Part shown: positions 22,115 to 31,491 of the stretch, piece by piece
Numbering within the stretch: position 1 is the first letter of the stretch
Layout of the letters: each line of letters opens with the position of its first letter
From: Verrucomicrobiales bacterium
GTDB taxonomy: Bacteria > Verrucomicrobiota > Verrucomicrobiia > Limisphaerales > Palsa-1400
Direction: 5' to 3'
Length of the DNA: 51,021 nt
NCBI GenBank assembly: GCA_003140095.1
Contig: PLIU01000495.1
Span: forward strand, 1-51,021
Translations under genes and position numbers: made by a program
Notes under the pieces: generated by a model
The model's input: only the letters and a program-made list of their open reading frames with translations
Told to the model about the DNA's origin: nothing
Databases searched by the model: none

Positions 22115-24418
22115 ATGGAATCGCCGCCGAAACAGGAGGAAGACGCCAGAGTAATTGAGACTGAGTCTCAATTAGGCCGGCCCGCTTCGCCCAAGGCCGG
22201 CCGCACGGCCCAGCCACGCCCGGCTTCCTGCGTCGTCCTGACGGGCAATCCCAATTCGGGCAAGACGACGGTCTTTAATGCTTTGACCGGGTTACGCGCG
22301 CGAGTGGGCAATTACGCCGGCGTGACCGTGGAGCGCAAGGAAGGCCGTTTCCAGTCCAGCCCGCCCGATCTGCCGCTGACGGTGCTGGACCTGCCCGGAA
22401 CTTACAGCCTGAGTCCGCAATCATTGGACGAACAGATTGCCCGCGATGTTCTCTTTCATCGCCTGCCCGACGTGCCCGCGCCGTCGGTGGTGGTGGTGGT
22501 GGTGGACGCCTCCAACCTCGAACGCAACCTTTATTTCGCCACGCAAGTTATTGAGCTGGGCTATCCGACCATACTTGCTTTGAACATGGTCGATGTGGCG
22601 GAAATGATCGGACAAAAAATAGACTCGGACCAATTGGCGGCTGAATTGGAAACACCGGTGGCGCCGATTGTGGCCAGCACGGGCGAGGGCATTCGTCAAC
22701 TGCAACAAAAAATCATCGAGGTCGTCCGCGGCAAAACCGCCCGGCCCGCGCCGCGGATGTATTGCGATTTGCCCGCCGCTTACGAAGCGGAGATCGGCCC
22801 GCTGGCGGCGATGCTGGCGCGGCACGACGGCCGGCCGCCGGCGCTGCTCCAAGCCGAGGCGCTGCTGGTTTTGTGCGACGAAAAATTCGTGGCCGGCGCG
22901 CCGGAGCGATATGCGGCGGCCATTGGCCAGGCGGCAGCGGCCGCGCGGCAACGGCTGGAAAGCGCCGGCATCGACTGGCGCGGCGCGGCCATCGAGGCCC
23001 GTTACGCGCGCATTGCCGCCATCAACCAACGGGTGGCCGCGTCGGCCGGCGCGCCGGTGGAAACCGTTAGCGACCGGCTCGACCGAATTGTCACGCATAA
23101 AATTTGGGGCATGCTGATTTTTCTGGCGGTCATGGCGCTGATGTTTTTGAGCATCTTCACATTCGCGCAATGGCCCATGGATTTGTTAAGCGGATTCTTC
23201 AGGCTGGCGGGTTACGGTGTGGCGAAGGCCATGCCGCAAGGCGAACTGGAATCTTTGCTGGAAAATGGCGTCATTGGCGGAGTCGGAGCTGTCGTGGCCT
23301 TTCTGCCGCAGATCTGCCTGCTGTTTCTTTTCATCGGACTGTTGGAGGACACCGGCTATATGGCGCGCGCGGCGTTTCTGATGGACCGGTTGATGAGCAA
23401 AGTAGGGCTGCACGGCAAGAGCTTCATTCCGATGCTCAGTTCTTTTGCCTGCGCGATTCCTGGGATCATGGCCACGCGAACTATTGAATCGCCCAAGGAC
23501 CGGTTGGTGACGATCCTGGTGGCGCCGTTGATGAGCTGTTCGGCGCGGTTGCCGGTTTACGCGTTGCTGATTGGGGCCTGCATCGCCGGCGGCGTGCTGC
23601 TGCAAAGCTTTACCATGTTGTGCATGTATCTGCTGGGCATAGTGGTGGCGCTGGGCATGGCCTGGCTCTTCAAGAAAACGCTGCTCAAAGGGGAAACACC
23701 CATGCTGGTGATGGAATTGCCGCCCTATCGGCGCCCGGTGCTCAAGGTCGTCCTGCGCCACATGTGGGACCGGTCGAAATTGTTCCTGCAGAGGGCGGGA
23801 ACCGTGATCCTGGGCATCAACATCCTGCTCTGGTTTCTGACCAGTTATCCCAAACATCCTGAGATGGCGCGGCGTTACCAGGCGGACCGCGCCGCTATGA
23901 TCAAGGGCTTTTCCCACACGCCATGGAACCAGGCTCAGACCAATGCGCTGGCGCAATTGGATGCCGACGAAGCGGCGGCCAACGTCCAGCGCAGTTTTGC
24001 CGGGTACGCGGGGCGAATGTTGGAGCCGGCGATCGCGCCGCTGGGGTTTGATTGGAAGATGGGCATCGGCATCTTGTCATCCTTTGCGGCGCGGGAGGTG
24101 TTCGTGAGCACCATGTCTATAGTTTACAGTCAGGCCCGTCCCGCCGGCGACGACGAAAAAGCCCTCAACCGCAAACTGCAAACGATTTTGCAGGAACAAA
24201 AATTTCCCAGCGGGGCCCGCGTTTACACGCCGTTGCGGGCCGTCACGCTGATGGTTTTTTACGTCCTCGCGCTGCAATGCGTGAGCACCGTGGCGGTGGT
24301 GCGCCGCGAAACCAATTCCTGGAAATGGCCGATCTTCCAGTGGCTCTACATGGGGGCGCTGGCCTGGTTGCTGGCCTTTGTCACTTACCAGGGTGGACGT
24401 TGGCTGGGGTTTGGCTGA
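22115..24418 (+). CDS. feoB: Ferrous iron transport protein B
   Basis: 767 residues from ATG 22115 (MESPPKQEED); an in-frame ATG at 22061 would overlap feoA. The N-terminal G domain starts after a 38-residue tail: G1 GNPNSGKTT (44-52), G2 region NYAGVTVERKEG, G3 DLPGTYSLSP and G4 NMVD. A helical spacer follows to about residue 320. The membrane domain has about ten segments with the gate motifs (MLSSFACAIPGIMATRTI including the conserved Cys, and a second block near AAREVFVSTMSIVY). It imports Fe(II) across the inner membrane. Length is normal for the family. It is the last gene of the feo operon. Confidence 0.95.
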   Translation: MESPPKQEEDARVIETESQLGRPASPKAGRTAQPRPASCVVLTGNPNSGKTTVFNALTGLRARVGNYAGVTVERKEGRFQSSPPDLPLTVLDLPGTYSLSPQSLDEQIARDVLFHRLPDVPAPSVVVVVVDASNLERNLYFATQVIELGYPTILALNMVDVAEMIGQKIDSDQLAAELETPVAPIVASTGEGIRQLQQKIIEVVRGKTARPAPRMYCDLPAAYEAEIGPLAAMLARHDGRPPALLQAEALLVLCDEKFVAGAPERYAAAIGQAAAAARQRLESAGIDWRGAAIEARYARIAAINQRVAASAGAPVETVSDRLDRIVTHKIWGMLIFLAVMALMFLSIFTFAQWPMDLLSGFFRLAGYGVAKAMPQGELESLLENGVIGGVGAVVAFLPQICLLFLFIGLLEDTGYMARAAFLMDRLMSKVGLHGKSFIPMLSSFACAIPGIMATRTIESPKDRLVTILVAPLMSCSARLPVYALLIGACIAGGVLLQSFTMLCMYLLGIVVALGMAWLFKKTLLKGETPMLVMELPPYRRPVLKVVLRHMWDRSKLFLQRAGTVILGINILLWFLTSYPKHPEMARRYQADRAAMIKGFSHTPWNQAQTNALAQLDADEAAANVQRSFAGYAGRMLEPAIAPLGFDWKMGIGILSSFAAREVFVSTMSIVYSQARPAGDDEKALNRKLQTILQEQKFPSGARVYTPLRAVTLMVFYVLALQCVSTVAVVRRETNSWKWPIFQWLYMGALAWLLAFVTYQGGRWLGFG

Positions 24419-24560
24419 AGGGGCAAGGAGGCTCGGCTCAAATGACAAACGAACGATTAGAGCGAATATGATTTTCGCGGGTGTAAGGTTGCCGAATGGG
24501 AATATTAAATTTGAAAATCCGCGCGGGAAGCCGTTCAATTCGGTGGCAGCAGTGCCGGGC

Positions 24561-25397
24561 ATGAGTTTGTTCGATTTTATTTTGAATGTCGTGGGATTGG
24601 TGTTGTGGTTGAATTGGCGGGCCATTCCATTGACGGTGCAGGCACCTCCAGGTGCTTCGCTGGCTTCGACGCTCCGTCGCGCCGGGCCGCCGCGACCGCG
24701 CTTTTATTACCTGGCCGGATTGATCGCATTGCTGGCGGGGCGGGCTTTGGTTTATTGGCAATTGGGCGGTCCGATTGGCTGGGTGGCGCGCATTCCGCTA
24801 GGTCCGACGACGGTTGGGTTCCGCAGCGATGTGCCGGGGCGCATGGCGTTGTTTTCGGTGTGCAGCTTTGGGGTGGCGCTGGGGATTTTCTATTTGTGCC
24901 TGTTGTTGCTTTCCTGGATTAATGGACCGGTGGCGGAGACCGAACCGGGCCAGCGCCTGGTGCGCTCGCAATTGGGGCTGCTGGATCGCTGGCCGGGGGT
25001 GATGAAATTGCTGCTGCCGCTGCTCTTCACGGCGGCGCTTTGGTGCCTGCTCCATCCGTGGCTGACCCGCCTGGGCCTGGTGCCGCGCCAGGCCCATGCG
25101 CAATGGCGCGTGCTGGCGCAAGGGGCGGTCATCGGCCTGGGGGCGTATCTGGCGTTGAAATTTTTTCTGGTGGGCATTCTCGCACTGCATCTCTTCAGCA
25201 GCTACGTGTATCTGGGCGAACTGCCCCTTTGGAGCTTTGTCAACACTACCGCGCGCGGCCTGCTGCGCCCCTTGCAGTGGCTGCCGTTGCGCGCGGGCCG
25301 GGTCGATTTCGCGCCGGTCCTGGCCATGGCGCTGCTTTTGTTCACCGCGCCCTTGGGGCAGCGCGGCTTGACCCAGATTTTTCAAAGGCTCATTTGA
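24561..25397 (+). CDS. YggT-like integral membrane protein
   Basis: About 278 residues from ATG 24561 (MSLFDFILNVVGLVLWLNWR); ATG 24469 is an in-frame alternative adding 31 polar residues, and the frame is open from 24378. It has two copies of a YggT-like helical hairpin separated by other membrane segments, and the C-terminal one (PLQWLPLRAGRVDFAPVLAM) has the YggT-type end. About six membrane helices in total. YggT proteins are small inner-membrane proteins with an unclear part in osmotic or cell-envelope functions. It lies between feoB and the aldehyde dehydrogenase, 15 bases upstream of the latter. Confidence 0.65.
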   Translation: MSLFDFILNVVGLVLWLNWRAIPLTVQAPPGASLASTLRRAGPPRPRFYYLAGLIALLAGRALVYWQLGGPIGWVARIPLGPTTVGFRSDVPGRMALFSVCSFGVALGIFYLCLLLLSWINGPVAETEPGQRLVRSQLGLLDRWPGVMKLLLPLLFTAALWCLLHPWLTRLGLVPRQAHAQWRVLAQGAVIGLGAYLALKFFLVGILALHLFSSYVYLGELPLWSFVNTTARGLLRPLQWLPLRAGRVDFAPVLAMALLLFTAPLGQRGLTQIFQRLI

Positions 25398-25412
25398 CCA
25401 GGAGACATTTCC

Positions 25413-26900
25413 ATGATCGCGACGCTGCCCGAAGTTAAAAAGTTCCTCCAATCCTCGCCCGTCAACATGCGCATTGGCGGGCAATGGACTGCCGCGGCCA
25501 ATGGCAAGACCATCGAGGTGCGCGATCCGGGAGAGGGCGCGGTCATCGCGCATGTTCCCGATGGCGGCGCGGCGGACATCGACTTGGCGGTGCGGGCGGC
25601 GCGCGAGGCTTTCCGCAAGAGCGGGTGGGCCGAAATGCCGGCCAACGACCGGGCCGTGCTGCTGCACCGGCTGGCGGATTTGATTGACAAGCATGCCGGC
25701 ATCATCGCCCAGATCGAATCGCTGGACGTGGGCAAACCGATCGCGGCGGCGGCGGGGTTCGACATCCCGCACGCGGCGCAGACGTTGCGCTATTACGCCG
25801 ACCTGTCCGTGCATACCCGCCGGCGGGAACCCATCGCCGTGAGCGGATTCGACGCCCGCACGGTACGGTTTCCCTTCGGCGTGTGTGCTTTCATTTTTCC
25901 GTGGAATTTCCCGTTTTTGCTCGTCGGCTGGGGCGTGGCGCCGGCGTTGGCGGCGGGCAATACGGTGGTGATCAAGCCGGCGGAAGACACGCCGCTTTCG
26001 ACGCTTTATTTCTGCCGACTGGCGGAGGAAGCGGGGTTGCCGCCGGGGGTCGTCAACGTCGTCACCGGCTTGGGGCACACGGCGGGCGCGGCGCTGGCGG
26101 GGCATGCCGGAATCAACAGCATGTCCTTCACCGGTTCGCCGGAAGTGGGCCGGCTGATCGCGGAGTCGTGCGGGCGCAACCTGGTACCGGTGAAGCTGGA
26201 ATTGGGCGGCAAAGGGGCGGCGGTGCTGTTTGAGGACATTGACGTGCCGGCGGCGGCGCAGGCGCTGGCCGGGGCGATCACGTTGAACACGGGCCAGGTG
26301 TGCTGCACGGCGACGAGGTGGATGGTGCAGAAGAGTATATTTGACAAGTTCGTCGGGGCGGCCATCCAGGAGCTGGAGAAGACGCCGATCGGGCATGGTT
26401 TCGAGGCGGGGACGAAGATGGGTCCGCTGGTGAGCGAGAAACAGCGCCGGCGGGTTTTGGGCTACCTGGAGCGCGGGGCCGGGAGCGGCGCCGAATTCCT
26501 GCTGCGCGGCGGCGCGGCGACGGTCGCGGGGCACGAAAACGGGTTTTACGTCAAGCCCGCCTTGCTCTGCGGCCCGGCGGACAACGTGTGCGCGCGGGAG
26601 GAGATTTTCGGGCCGGTGGCGTATGTGCTGCCTTTTGGCGAGGAGGAGGAAGCGATTGAGTTGGTCAACCGTTCGCGCTACGGCCTGGCTAACAGCGTGT
26701 GGAGCAGCGATCTGGCGCGGGCCAATCGCGTGGCGGAGAGCCTGGTGGCGGGCAACAGTTGGATCAACGCGCACAATCTTTTTGCGCATGGGATACCCTA
26801 CGGCGGGTGCAATCTCAGCGGCCTGGGCGGCGGCGTGCTCGGGCCGGAAACTTTACTTGACTACATGCGCCCGCAATCGGTGGTCAGGCCGTTACAGTAG
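25413..26900 (+). CDS. NAD(P)-dependent aldehyde dehydrogenase
   Basis: 495 residues, the normal size for the family. Catalytic residues are in place: Asn165 in IFPWNFP, Lys188 in VIKPAE (cofactor), Glu263 in LELGGKG and nucleophile Cys297 in NTGQVCCTA. The SFTGSPEVG nucleotide-binding loop is present, and EEIFGPV lies near the C-terminus. It oxidises an aldehyde to its acid with NAD(P). The best match by eye is the betaine/aminoaldehyde group, but the substrate cannot be fixed. ATG at 25413 has CAGGAG about 10 bases upstream. It is 15 bases after the YggT-like gene and converges with the MCP gene (gap of 108 bases without a strong terminator). Confidence 0.9.
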   Translation: MIATLPEVKKFLQSSPVNMRIGGQWTAAANGKTIEVRDPGEGAVIAHVPDGGAADIDLAVRAAREAFRKSGWAEMPANDRAVLLHRLADLIDKHAGIIAQIESLDVGKPIAAAAGFDIPHAAQTLRYYADLSVHTRRREPIAVSGFDARTVRFPFGVCAFIFPWNFPFLLVGWGVAPALAAGNTVVIKPAEDTPLSTLYFCRLAEEAGLPPGVVNVVTGLGHTAGAALAGHAGINSMSFTGSPEVGRLIAESCGRNLVPVKLELGGKGAAVLFEDIDVPAAAQALAGAITLNTGQVCCTATRWMVQKSIFDKFVGAAIQELEKTPIGHGFEAGTKMGPLVSEKQRRRVLGYLERGAGSGAEFLLRGGAATVAGHENGFYVKPALLCGPADNVCAREEIFGPVAYVLPFGEEEEAIELVNRSRYGLANSVWSSDLARANRVAESLVAGNSWINAHNLFAHGIPYGGCNLSGLGGGVLGPETLLDYMRPQSVVRPLQ

Positions 26901-27008
26901 AGAAGAATGCCGAGGCCGCGCCAAGGAAGGATGTTCGTGAAAATTCGAGGTTTCCGCATTTTTGGAAAACGGGAAAATTGAGAAGGCCACCTAATTCACG
27001 GGAGCGCA

Positions 27009-28616
27009 TCAAAACTCTTTGAAGCCATCTTCAATCGCCAGTGCCGCGCGGTGGGGGGACTTGCGCGAGGAACCCGGGCGGCGTTCGCGGGGGTGGGTCG
27101 GGAAATCGAGACGGGCCGAGGGGCGCGGCGCGGCTGCGCCGTTGGAGGGGAGAGGAAGAGGGTTGGAGTGATGGGTCAAGTTGCCAACGAGCCTGGCCAG
27201 CGCGCCGACGTCGGATTTCAAGGAGGCGGCTTGCGTGTTCAAATTCTCGGCCGCGCCGGCATTTTCTTCAGCGCTGCCAGCGTTGGTTTGGGTGACTTGA
27301 TCGAGTTGGTTGACGGCGGTGTTGACTTGGGCAATGCCTTGGCTCTGTTCGGCGGAAGCGGCGGCGATTTGCCCAAGCAGTTCATCGACCGTGCGGGCCT
27401 TTTCCACGATTTCCTGCAGGCTGGCGGCGACTTTGGCGCTGATTTCAACGCCATGCTGGCTGCGGGTGATGGAGTCCTCGATTTTGTCGGCGGTTTCGCG
27501 GGCGGCCTGTGCGGAACGCTGGGCCAAATTGCGGACTTCGTCGGCCACGACGGCAAAACCCATGCCAGCCTCGCCGGCGCGGGCGGCTTCGACGGCCGCG
27601 TTTAACGCCAGGATGTTGGTCTGGAAAGCGATCTCATCGATGGTCTTAATGATTTTGCCGATGTTGTTGCTGGAGGACTTGAGGGCGTCCATGGCCAGGC
27701 TCATCTCGCGCATGCCGTTGAACCCGGTGTCGGCGGCAGAACGAGTCTGAGCGGCGAGTTTCTTGGCGTGCTCGGCGTGTTCGGCGTTGCGACGGGTCAT
27801 GCTGGCGATTTCTTCCAGCGAAGCGCTGGTTTCCTCCAGCGAGGCGGCTTGTTCGCTGGCACCCTGGGCCAACGTCTGGCCCGAACTGGAAATCTGGCCG
27901 GAAGCCAGGGAAATTTCTTCCGAAGCCCGGTCGATCTCCCCCGCCACGCGGTGCAGCAAGCGATTGAGGCCGACGGTAGTGGTCCAGGCGAGAGCGGCCC
28001 CGGCGAGCACGGCCACCAAGGTCAGCCCGCTGACGGTCCAATTGGCCATGCGCGTGGCGCTTTGCACTTGCTGGCTGGCCAGAAGTCCGAATTTGGCGTT
28101 CGCTTCGAAGAGATCGTCCAAGGCTTTCAAGTAGGCGGTGAAGGCCGGTTGCAGGGCATGATTGAATTTGGCCAGCGCCTCCTCGGTGCGGCCCTCGCGG
28201 CTCTCAGCCAGCGCGTCGTCGTAAAGGCGGTTGTAGCCGCCGCGCGCGTCGGCCACTTTTTGATAGGCTTGACGGTCATCGGCGCGGAACACGGTGGCTT
28301 GAAATTCCTGGAGCGATTTCAGGACGGTGTCGGCACAAGCGGCTGCGTCGTCCTCATAATGCTTGTTTTCGGCGGGGGTCTTGGTGTTGAGGAGGCACAG
28401 GAGGTCCAACTGGCGCTGGGCGACGAGGGATTTGACTTTTCCGGCCAACGTCACTCCCGGCAGGGCGTCATCGACGATGGCGCCGAAATGGGCCTGAATA
28501 CGGCCAATGGCGACCAACCCGGCGGCGCCGACCAAGGCGGTTAGTAACAGGATCGAAGCGAATCCCAGGGCAATGCGTTTTTTGATGGTCCAATCTTTCA
28601 CAAGGCGCGGCGGCAA
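27009..28616 (-). CDS. Methyl-accepting chemotaxis protein
   Basis: 535 residues. TM1 lies at about 13-35 ([20 protein letters not shown]), then a four-helix-bundle sensing domain to about 195, then TM2 ([18 protein letters not shown]). The HAMP region is short and degenerate. The signalling helix follows, with the hairpin [15 protein letters not shown] and flanking methylation helices. The C-terminus is a basic, Pro/Ser-rich tail ending GFKEF, which fits the CheR-tethering pentapeptide pattern x-aromatic-x-x-aromatic. It senses an unknown ligand in the periplasm and controls CheA through CheW. It is the last gene of the minus-strand chemotaxis cluster, 108 bases after the HDOD/CheX gene. Confidence 0.93.
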   Translation of the reverse strand: MPPRLVKDWTIKKRIALGFASILLLTALVGAAGLVAIGRIQAHFGAIVDDALPGVTLAGKVKSLVAQRQLDLLCLLNTKTPAENKHYEDDAAACADTVLKSLQEFQATVFRADDRQAYQKVADARGGYNRLYDDALAESREGRTEEALAKFNHALQPAFTAYLKALDDLFEANAKFGLLASQQVQSATRMANWTVSGLTLVAVLAGAALAWTTTVGLNRLLHRVAGEIDRASEEISLASGQISSSGQTLAQGASEQAASLEETSASLEEIASMTRRNAEHAEHAKKLAAQTRSAADTGFNGMREMSLAMDALKSSSNNIGKIIKTIDEIAFQTNILALNAAVEAARAGEAGMGFAVVADEVRNLAQRSAQAARETADKIEDSITRSQHGVEISAKVAASLQEIVEKARTVDELLGQIAAASAEQSQGIAQVNTAVNQLDQVTQTNAGSAEENAGAAENLNTQAASLKSDVGALARLVGNLTHHSNPLPLPSNGAAAPRPSARLDFPTHPRERRPGSSRKSPHRAALAIEDGFKEF

Positions 28617-28724
28617 GCACGCGAGCCGACTGATGCCGTCAACCGCATCGCCAACTCGCGTTCTGCCTGTCTATCACCTTTGATTATCGGCGGATAGCGT
28701 CCTCGACTTGAGGCTGCGGGAAGG

Positions 28725-29453
28725 TCAGTCATTCCAAGGGTTCAGGCTTATGTCCAGGAACAACGTGGCCTCGGGCGAGCGGAACACCATTCTTTCGGAA
28801 ACCCCGCGCGGAATAGCGCGCATAGTGAACTGGGAGGTGCGATAGAGAGTGGGCACCGTCAAACGGCAAGGCAGGCCCGCATCAGCCAGGTTGGAGAGAA
28901 AGTTGCCGGCCACCACGTTGATCAACTCGGTGACAGCGTCGTCCTTCTCCCCGCTGGAGGTGAGCGACTCCACCGGCACGCCGAGCATGCGGGTGGCCAG
29001 GATGCGGCCGGTTTCCTCGGTCAAGCGAAGTTGGATTTTGCCGGTGACTTTGCCGCGAAAATTAACCTCGCACACCATGTGCTCTTCGCGGATCGGCGAC
29101 ACCTCCCGCGGATGGACGGGTCTGAGCTGGCTGGCCAGCATAATGCTGAAGGTCTTGATCAACGCCCGCATTAGCAGGTCCCCCATGGCCAGGAGAAAGA
29201 CCACGCCCAAGCCGGAGCGCATCAGCGCCGCTTCCACCGCGGCCCCATCCGCGGGCTGCTCGCTTTTGCCAGCGGGCTGGGTCAGGCGCAGCAGGCGGGC
29301 CGTCAACATGGAATCTTGGGTGATGACGTGAGCGACGGCCTCCAAATCGGCGTTTTGGCTGGCCATGAGGCGAGTCAGGCGGACGACGCTTTCGGGAATC
29401 GGTTCCAGGCCAAAGCGCCGGGCAATTATTTCTGTATCAAAGTCAGTCATCAT
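28725..29453 (-). CDS. HDOD-like / CheX-domain fusion protein
   Basis: 242 residues. Residues about 10-105 resemble the first half of an HDOD domain (RLMASQNADLEAVAHVITQD, then SMLTARLLRLTQ). Residues about 120-240 form a CheX-type domain (GKVTGKIQLRLTEETGRILA and the ELINVVAGNFLSNLADAG helix). The E-x-x-N pair in ELIN matches the catalytic Glu/Asn of CheX/CheC-type CheY-P phosphatases, so it can be expected to dephosphorylate CheY. The HDOD part lacks the full domain. Start ATG 29453, 25 bases after the cheY stop, in the same operon. Confidence 0.75.
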   Translation of the reverse strand: MMTDFDTEIIARRFGLEPIPESVVRLTRLMASQNADLEAVAHVITQDSMLTARLLRLTQPAGKSEQPADGAAVEAALMRSGLGVVFLLAMGDLLMRALIKTFSIMLASQLRPVHPREVSPIREEHMVCEVNFRGKVTGKIQLRLTEETGRILATRMLGVPVESLTSSGEKDDAVTELINVVAGNFLSNLADAGLPCRLTVPTLYRTSQFTMRAIPRGVSERMVFRSPEATLFLDISLNPWND

Positions 29454-29477
29454 CGAATTCCGACGCGGGGCAATTTT

Positions 29478-29864
29478 CTATGCGGTGGCCTTTTTTTGCA
29501 ACGGCACGGCGCGGGCGGCTTTCTCAATCAACTGCTCGGCCCGGAACGGTTTGACCAAATAATCCTGGACGCCCAATTTGGAGATGTGCAGCACGTTTTC
29601 GCGGCCCGACTCGGCGGTCAGCATGATGACGGGCATCTGCTTCAATTCGTCGTCTTCCTTGAGCTTGGCGAGCATGGTCACTCCGTCCATGACGGGCATG
29701 GTGATGTCCAGCAGGATGAGGTCCGGTTTTTCGCGCGCGGCGGCGGCCAGGCCTTCCTCGCCGTTGGCGGCTTCGATGACAACACAGTCGTAGGGCATGA
29801 AGGCGCGGGTGACGATGAGGCGGATGGTCCTGCTGTCATCCACACTGAGCACTTTGATGGGCAT
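29478..29864 (-). CDS. cheY: Chemotaxis response regulator CheY
   Basis: 128 residues, a stand-alone receiver domain. Acidic pocket Asp9-Asp10 (SVDDSRTIR), phosphoacceptor Asp53 (LILLDITMP), Thr83 (IMLTAES) and Lys105 (LVKPF) are all in place. I chose ATG at 29864 (MPIKVLSVDD); the open frame from 29960 lies inside cheX. The start overlaps the cheX end by 29 bases. It carries the phosphate from CheA to the motor, although FliM here lacks the usual CheY-docking peptide. Confidence 0.9.
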   Translation of the reverse strand: MPIKVLSVDDSRTIRLIVTRAFMPYDCVVIEAANGEEGLAAAAREKPDLILLDITMPVMDGVTMLAKLKEDDELKQMPVIMLTAESGRENVLHISKLGVQDYLVKPFRAEQLIEKAARAVPLQKKATA

Positions 29865-30357
29865 AAGCTTTGGAGTCTTTGAATTTGAGATGGATTGCGA
29901 CCAGAAACTTTTCCTGGCCGCAAAGAAAGAAACATTCGCGCGGGCGAAGATCGGGGGCAATTTCGATGCGAAAGGCCGAGCCGCAAATAACGGTGGGCGT
30001 GCTCATGGCGCACCGGAACCCGGCGTCGCACAGGCGCGATTTAAGGCGGCCGCCCAGGATGTTGGTCACTTCACTGACGACGTCATGGACCTGCTCGCCG
30101 CCGTGGATTTCATGAATGTGGACGCCCAGCATGGCGGCGGTGATCTTGCGGGCAAAAGCCTCCGAAACATGGAGAAACACCGCCCCCGTCACGCTCTCTC
30201 CCGCCAAGCCGACGGTGCCGACGACCCTTTCCGAATGATCGGGGCGAGGGTTCGCCGCGGCGGATTGAACGCTCAAAGAAAGCATCCTTTCAAAAACGTC
30301 GCGCAACGCCTGGTCGATCAGCGGCTGGATGTCGATGGGTGGAGGCGAGCGGCGCAT
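29836..30357 (-). CDS. cheX: CheX-type chemotaxis phosphatase
   Basis: 173 residues from ATG 30357 (MRRSPPPIDIQPLID). The open frame extends to 31104 but that is antisense or shadow to cheB. The CheX fold is seen in SVTGAVFLHVSEAFARKITA and in the helix DVVSEVTNILGGRLKSRLCD; Glu and Asn of the E-x-x-N pair (EVTN) are conserved. It should dephosphorylate CheY-P. Start lies 3 bases after the cheB stop and its 3' end overlaps cheY by 29 bases. Second CheX-type domain in this operon. Confidence 0.82.
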   Translation of the reverse strand: MRRSPPPIDIQPLIDQALRDVFERMLSLSVQSAAANPRPDHSERVVGTVGLAGESVTGAVFLHVSEAFARKITAAMLGVHIHEIHGGEQVHDVVSEVTNILGGRLKSRLCDAGFRCAMSTPTVICGSAFRIEIAPDLRPRECFFLCGQEKFLVAIHLKFKDSKAYAHQSAQCG

Positions 30358-30359
30358 AG

Positions 30360-31466
30360 CTAGAGCAGGGGATAAAGTATGGACGCGGCGCCGGCAGATT
30401 TCACGGTCGAACCGGTGGCGGAGCGCCGCGTATGCCTCTCGAGTTCCTTGAGGATGGCTTGCGGGATGCCTTCCAGCGAAACTTGGCGGTCCACCGCGCC
30501 GAGTTCGACCGCCGCCTTGGGCATGCCATAGACGACGCAGGTTTCCTCGTCCTGGGCCAAGGTGCGCGCGCCGGCGGCTCGGAGCATCTTCATGCCCTGT
30601 GCGCCGTCCGTGCCCATGCCAGTAAGCAACGCCGCCACAGCGAAATCGCCGGCGCATTCCGCGGCGGATTCGAAGAGCGCGTCCACCGCCGGACGGGTGA
30701 AATGTAACAAAGGCGATTGGTCCAACACCACTCGGTATCGACCCTCTTTGGCGCGCAACCGCATGTGATAATCGCCGGGCGCGATCAGACATGAACCGGC
30801 GCGCACCTCCTCTCCATGAATGGCCTCGCGCACTTGGAGTTGGCAGGTTTGGTTGAGGCGGTCGGCAAAGGCGCGGGAAAAAACAGGCGGGATATGTTGT
30901 ACCACACAAATGCCCGGCGAACAAGCCGGCAGACGGCACAAGACGGACGAGAGCGCTTCCACTCCGCCTGTCGAGGCCCCCAGCACGATAATCTGGCGCG
31001 GGTCGTAGTTCTGCTGCGGGAAAGGGGAGGTAATGATGTCGGCGGCCACGCTTGGGGCGCGGCGCGCACCAGCGGCGCCTTTGACGCGATAAGCCAATTG
31101 GCATTGGAGGTCCGCCATCGAGCGCGCCCCGGAAGGCTTGGCCAAAACATCCACGGCTCCGGCCCCCAGCGCGCTCAAGGCCGCTTCGGAACCACTTTGC
31201 GTGATCGAACTGATGATGACCGCCGGAATGGGCCGCTGCTGCCGCAGGATTTTCAAAAAACTGATGCCATCCATGCGCGGCATTTCCACATCCAGCGTCA
31301 GCACGTCGGGATTAAGCTCTAGGATTTTGTCCCGCGCCATGTAAGGATCATTGGCCGTCCCGACTACTTCGATCTCGGGGTCGGCGCGCAGAATATCGCT
31401 GATGACTTTTCGGGCCAGGGCGGAATCGTCGACCACCAGCACGCGGATCTTCTTTGGGGTGATCAT
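30360..31466 (-). CDS. cheB: Chemotaxis glutamate methylesterase CheB
   Basis: 368 residues. N-terminal receiver (Asp13-Asp14 in VVDDSALARK, phosphoacceptor Asp59 in TLDVEMPRMDG, Lys in VLAKPS), then a linker, then the CheB esterase with the catalytic triad Ser in LGASTGG, His in VVQHIP and Asp in GMGTDG. It removes methyl groups from receptor glutamates (and deamidates glutamines) when phosphorylated by CheA, giving adaptation opposite to CheR. It is the first gene of the cheB-cheX-cheY-HDOD/CheX-MCP run. A 150-base gap with a nested inverted repeat separates it from the upstream HDOD gene. Confidence 0.95.
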   Translation of the reverse strand: MITPKKIRVLVVDDSALARKVISDILRADPEIEVVGTANDPYMARDKILELNPDVLTLDVEMPRMDGISFLKILRQQRPIPAVIISSITQSGSEAALSALGAGAVDVLAKPSGARSMADLQCQLAYRVKGAAGARRAPSVAADIITSPFPQQNYDPRQIIVLGASTGGVEALSSVLCRLPACSPGICVVQHIPPVFSRAFADRLNQTCQLQVREAIHGEEVRAGSCLIAPGDYHMRLRAKEGRYRVVLDQSPLLHFTRPAVDALFESAAECAGDFAVAALLTGMGTDGAQGMKMLRAAGARTLAQDEETCVVYGMPKAAVELGAVDRQVSLEGIPQAILKELERHTRRSATGSTVKSAGAASILYPLL

Positions 31467-31491
31467 GATAATATTGCTCTTACTCCTAGGT

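Noticed and set aside
22421-23170. Minus-strand His/Arg-rich frame opposite feoB
   Set aside because: Shadow of the G domain; the His run is antisense of a Val run.
24798-26789. Long minus-strand frame of 663 codons opposite the YggT-like and aldehyde dehydrogenase genes
   Set aside because: Arg/His/Gln-rich composition is typical of the antisense of GC-rich genes; the plus strand has clear families.
26901-27008. Bidirectional terminator between the convergent aldehyde dehydrogenase and MCP genes
   Set aside because: Only a 5-base stem (TTTCC/GGAAA) around a T-rich loop is seen; it is too weak to call.
29865-31104. Long minus-strand frame joining part of the cheB region to cheX
   Set aside because: The portion upstream of 30357 is a shadow of cheB; CheX starts at ATG 30357.
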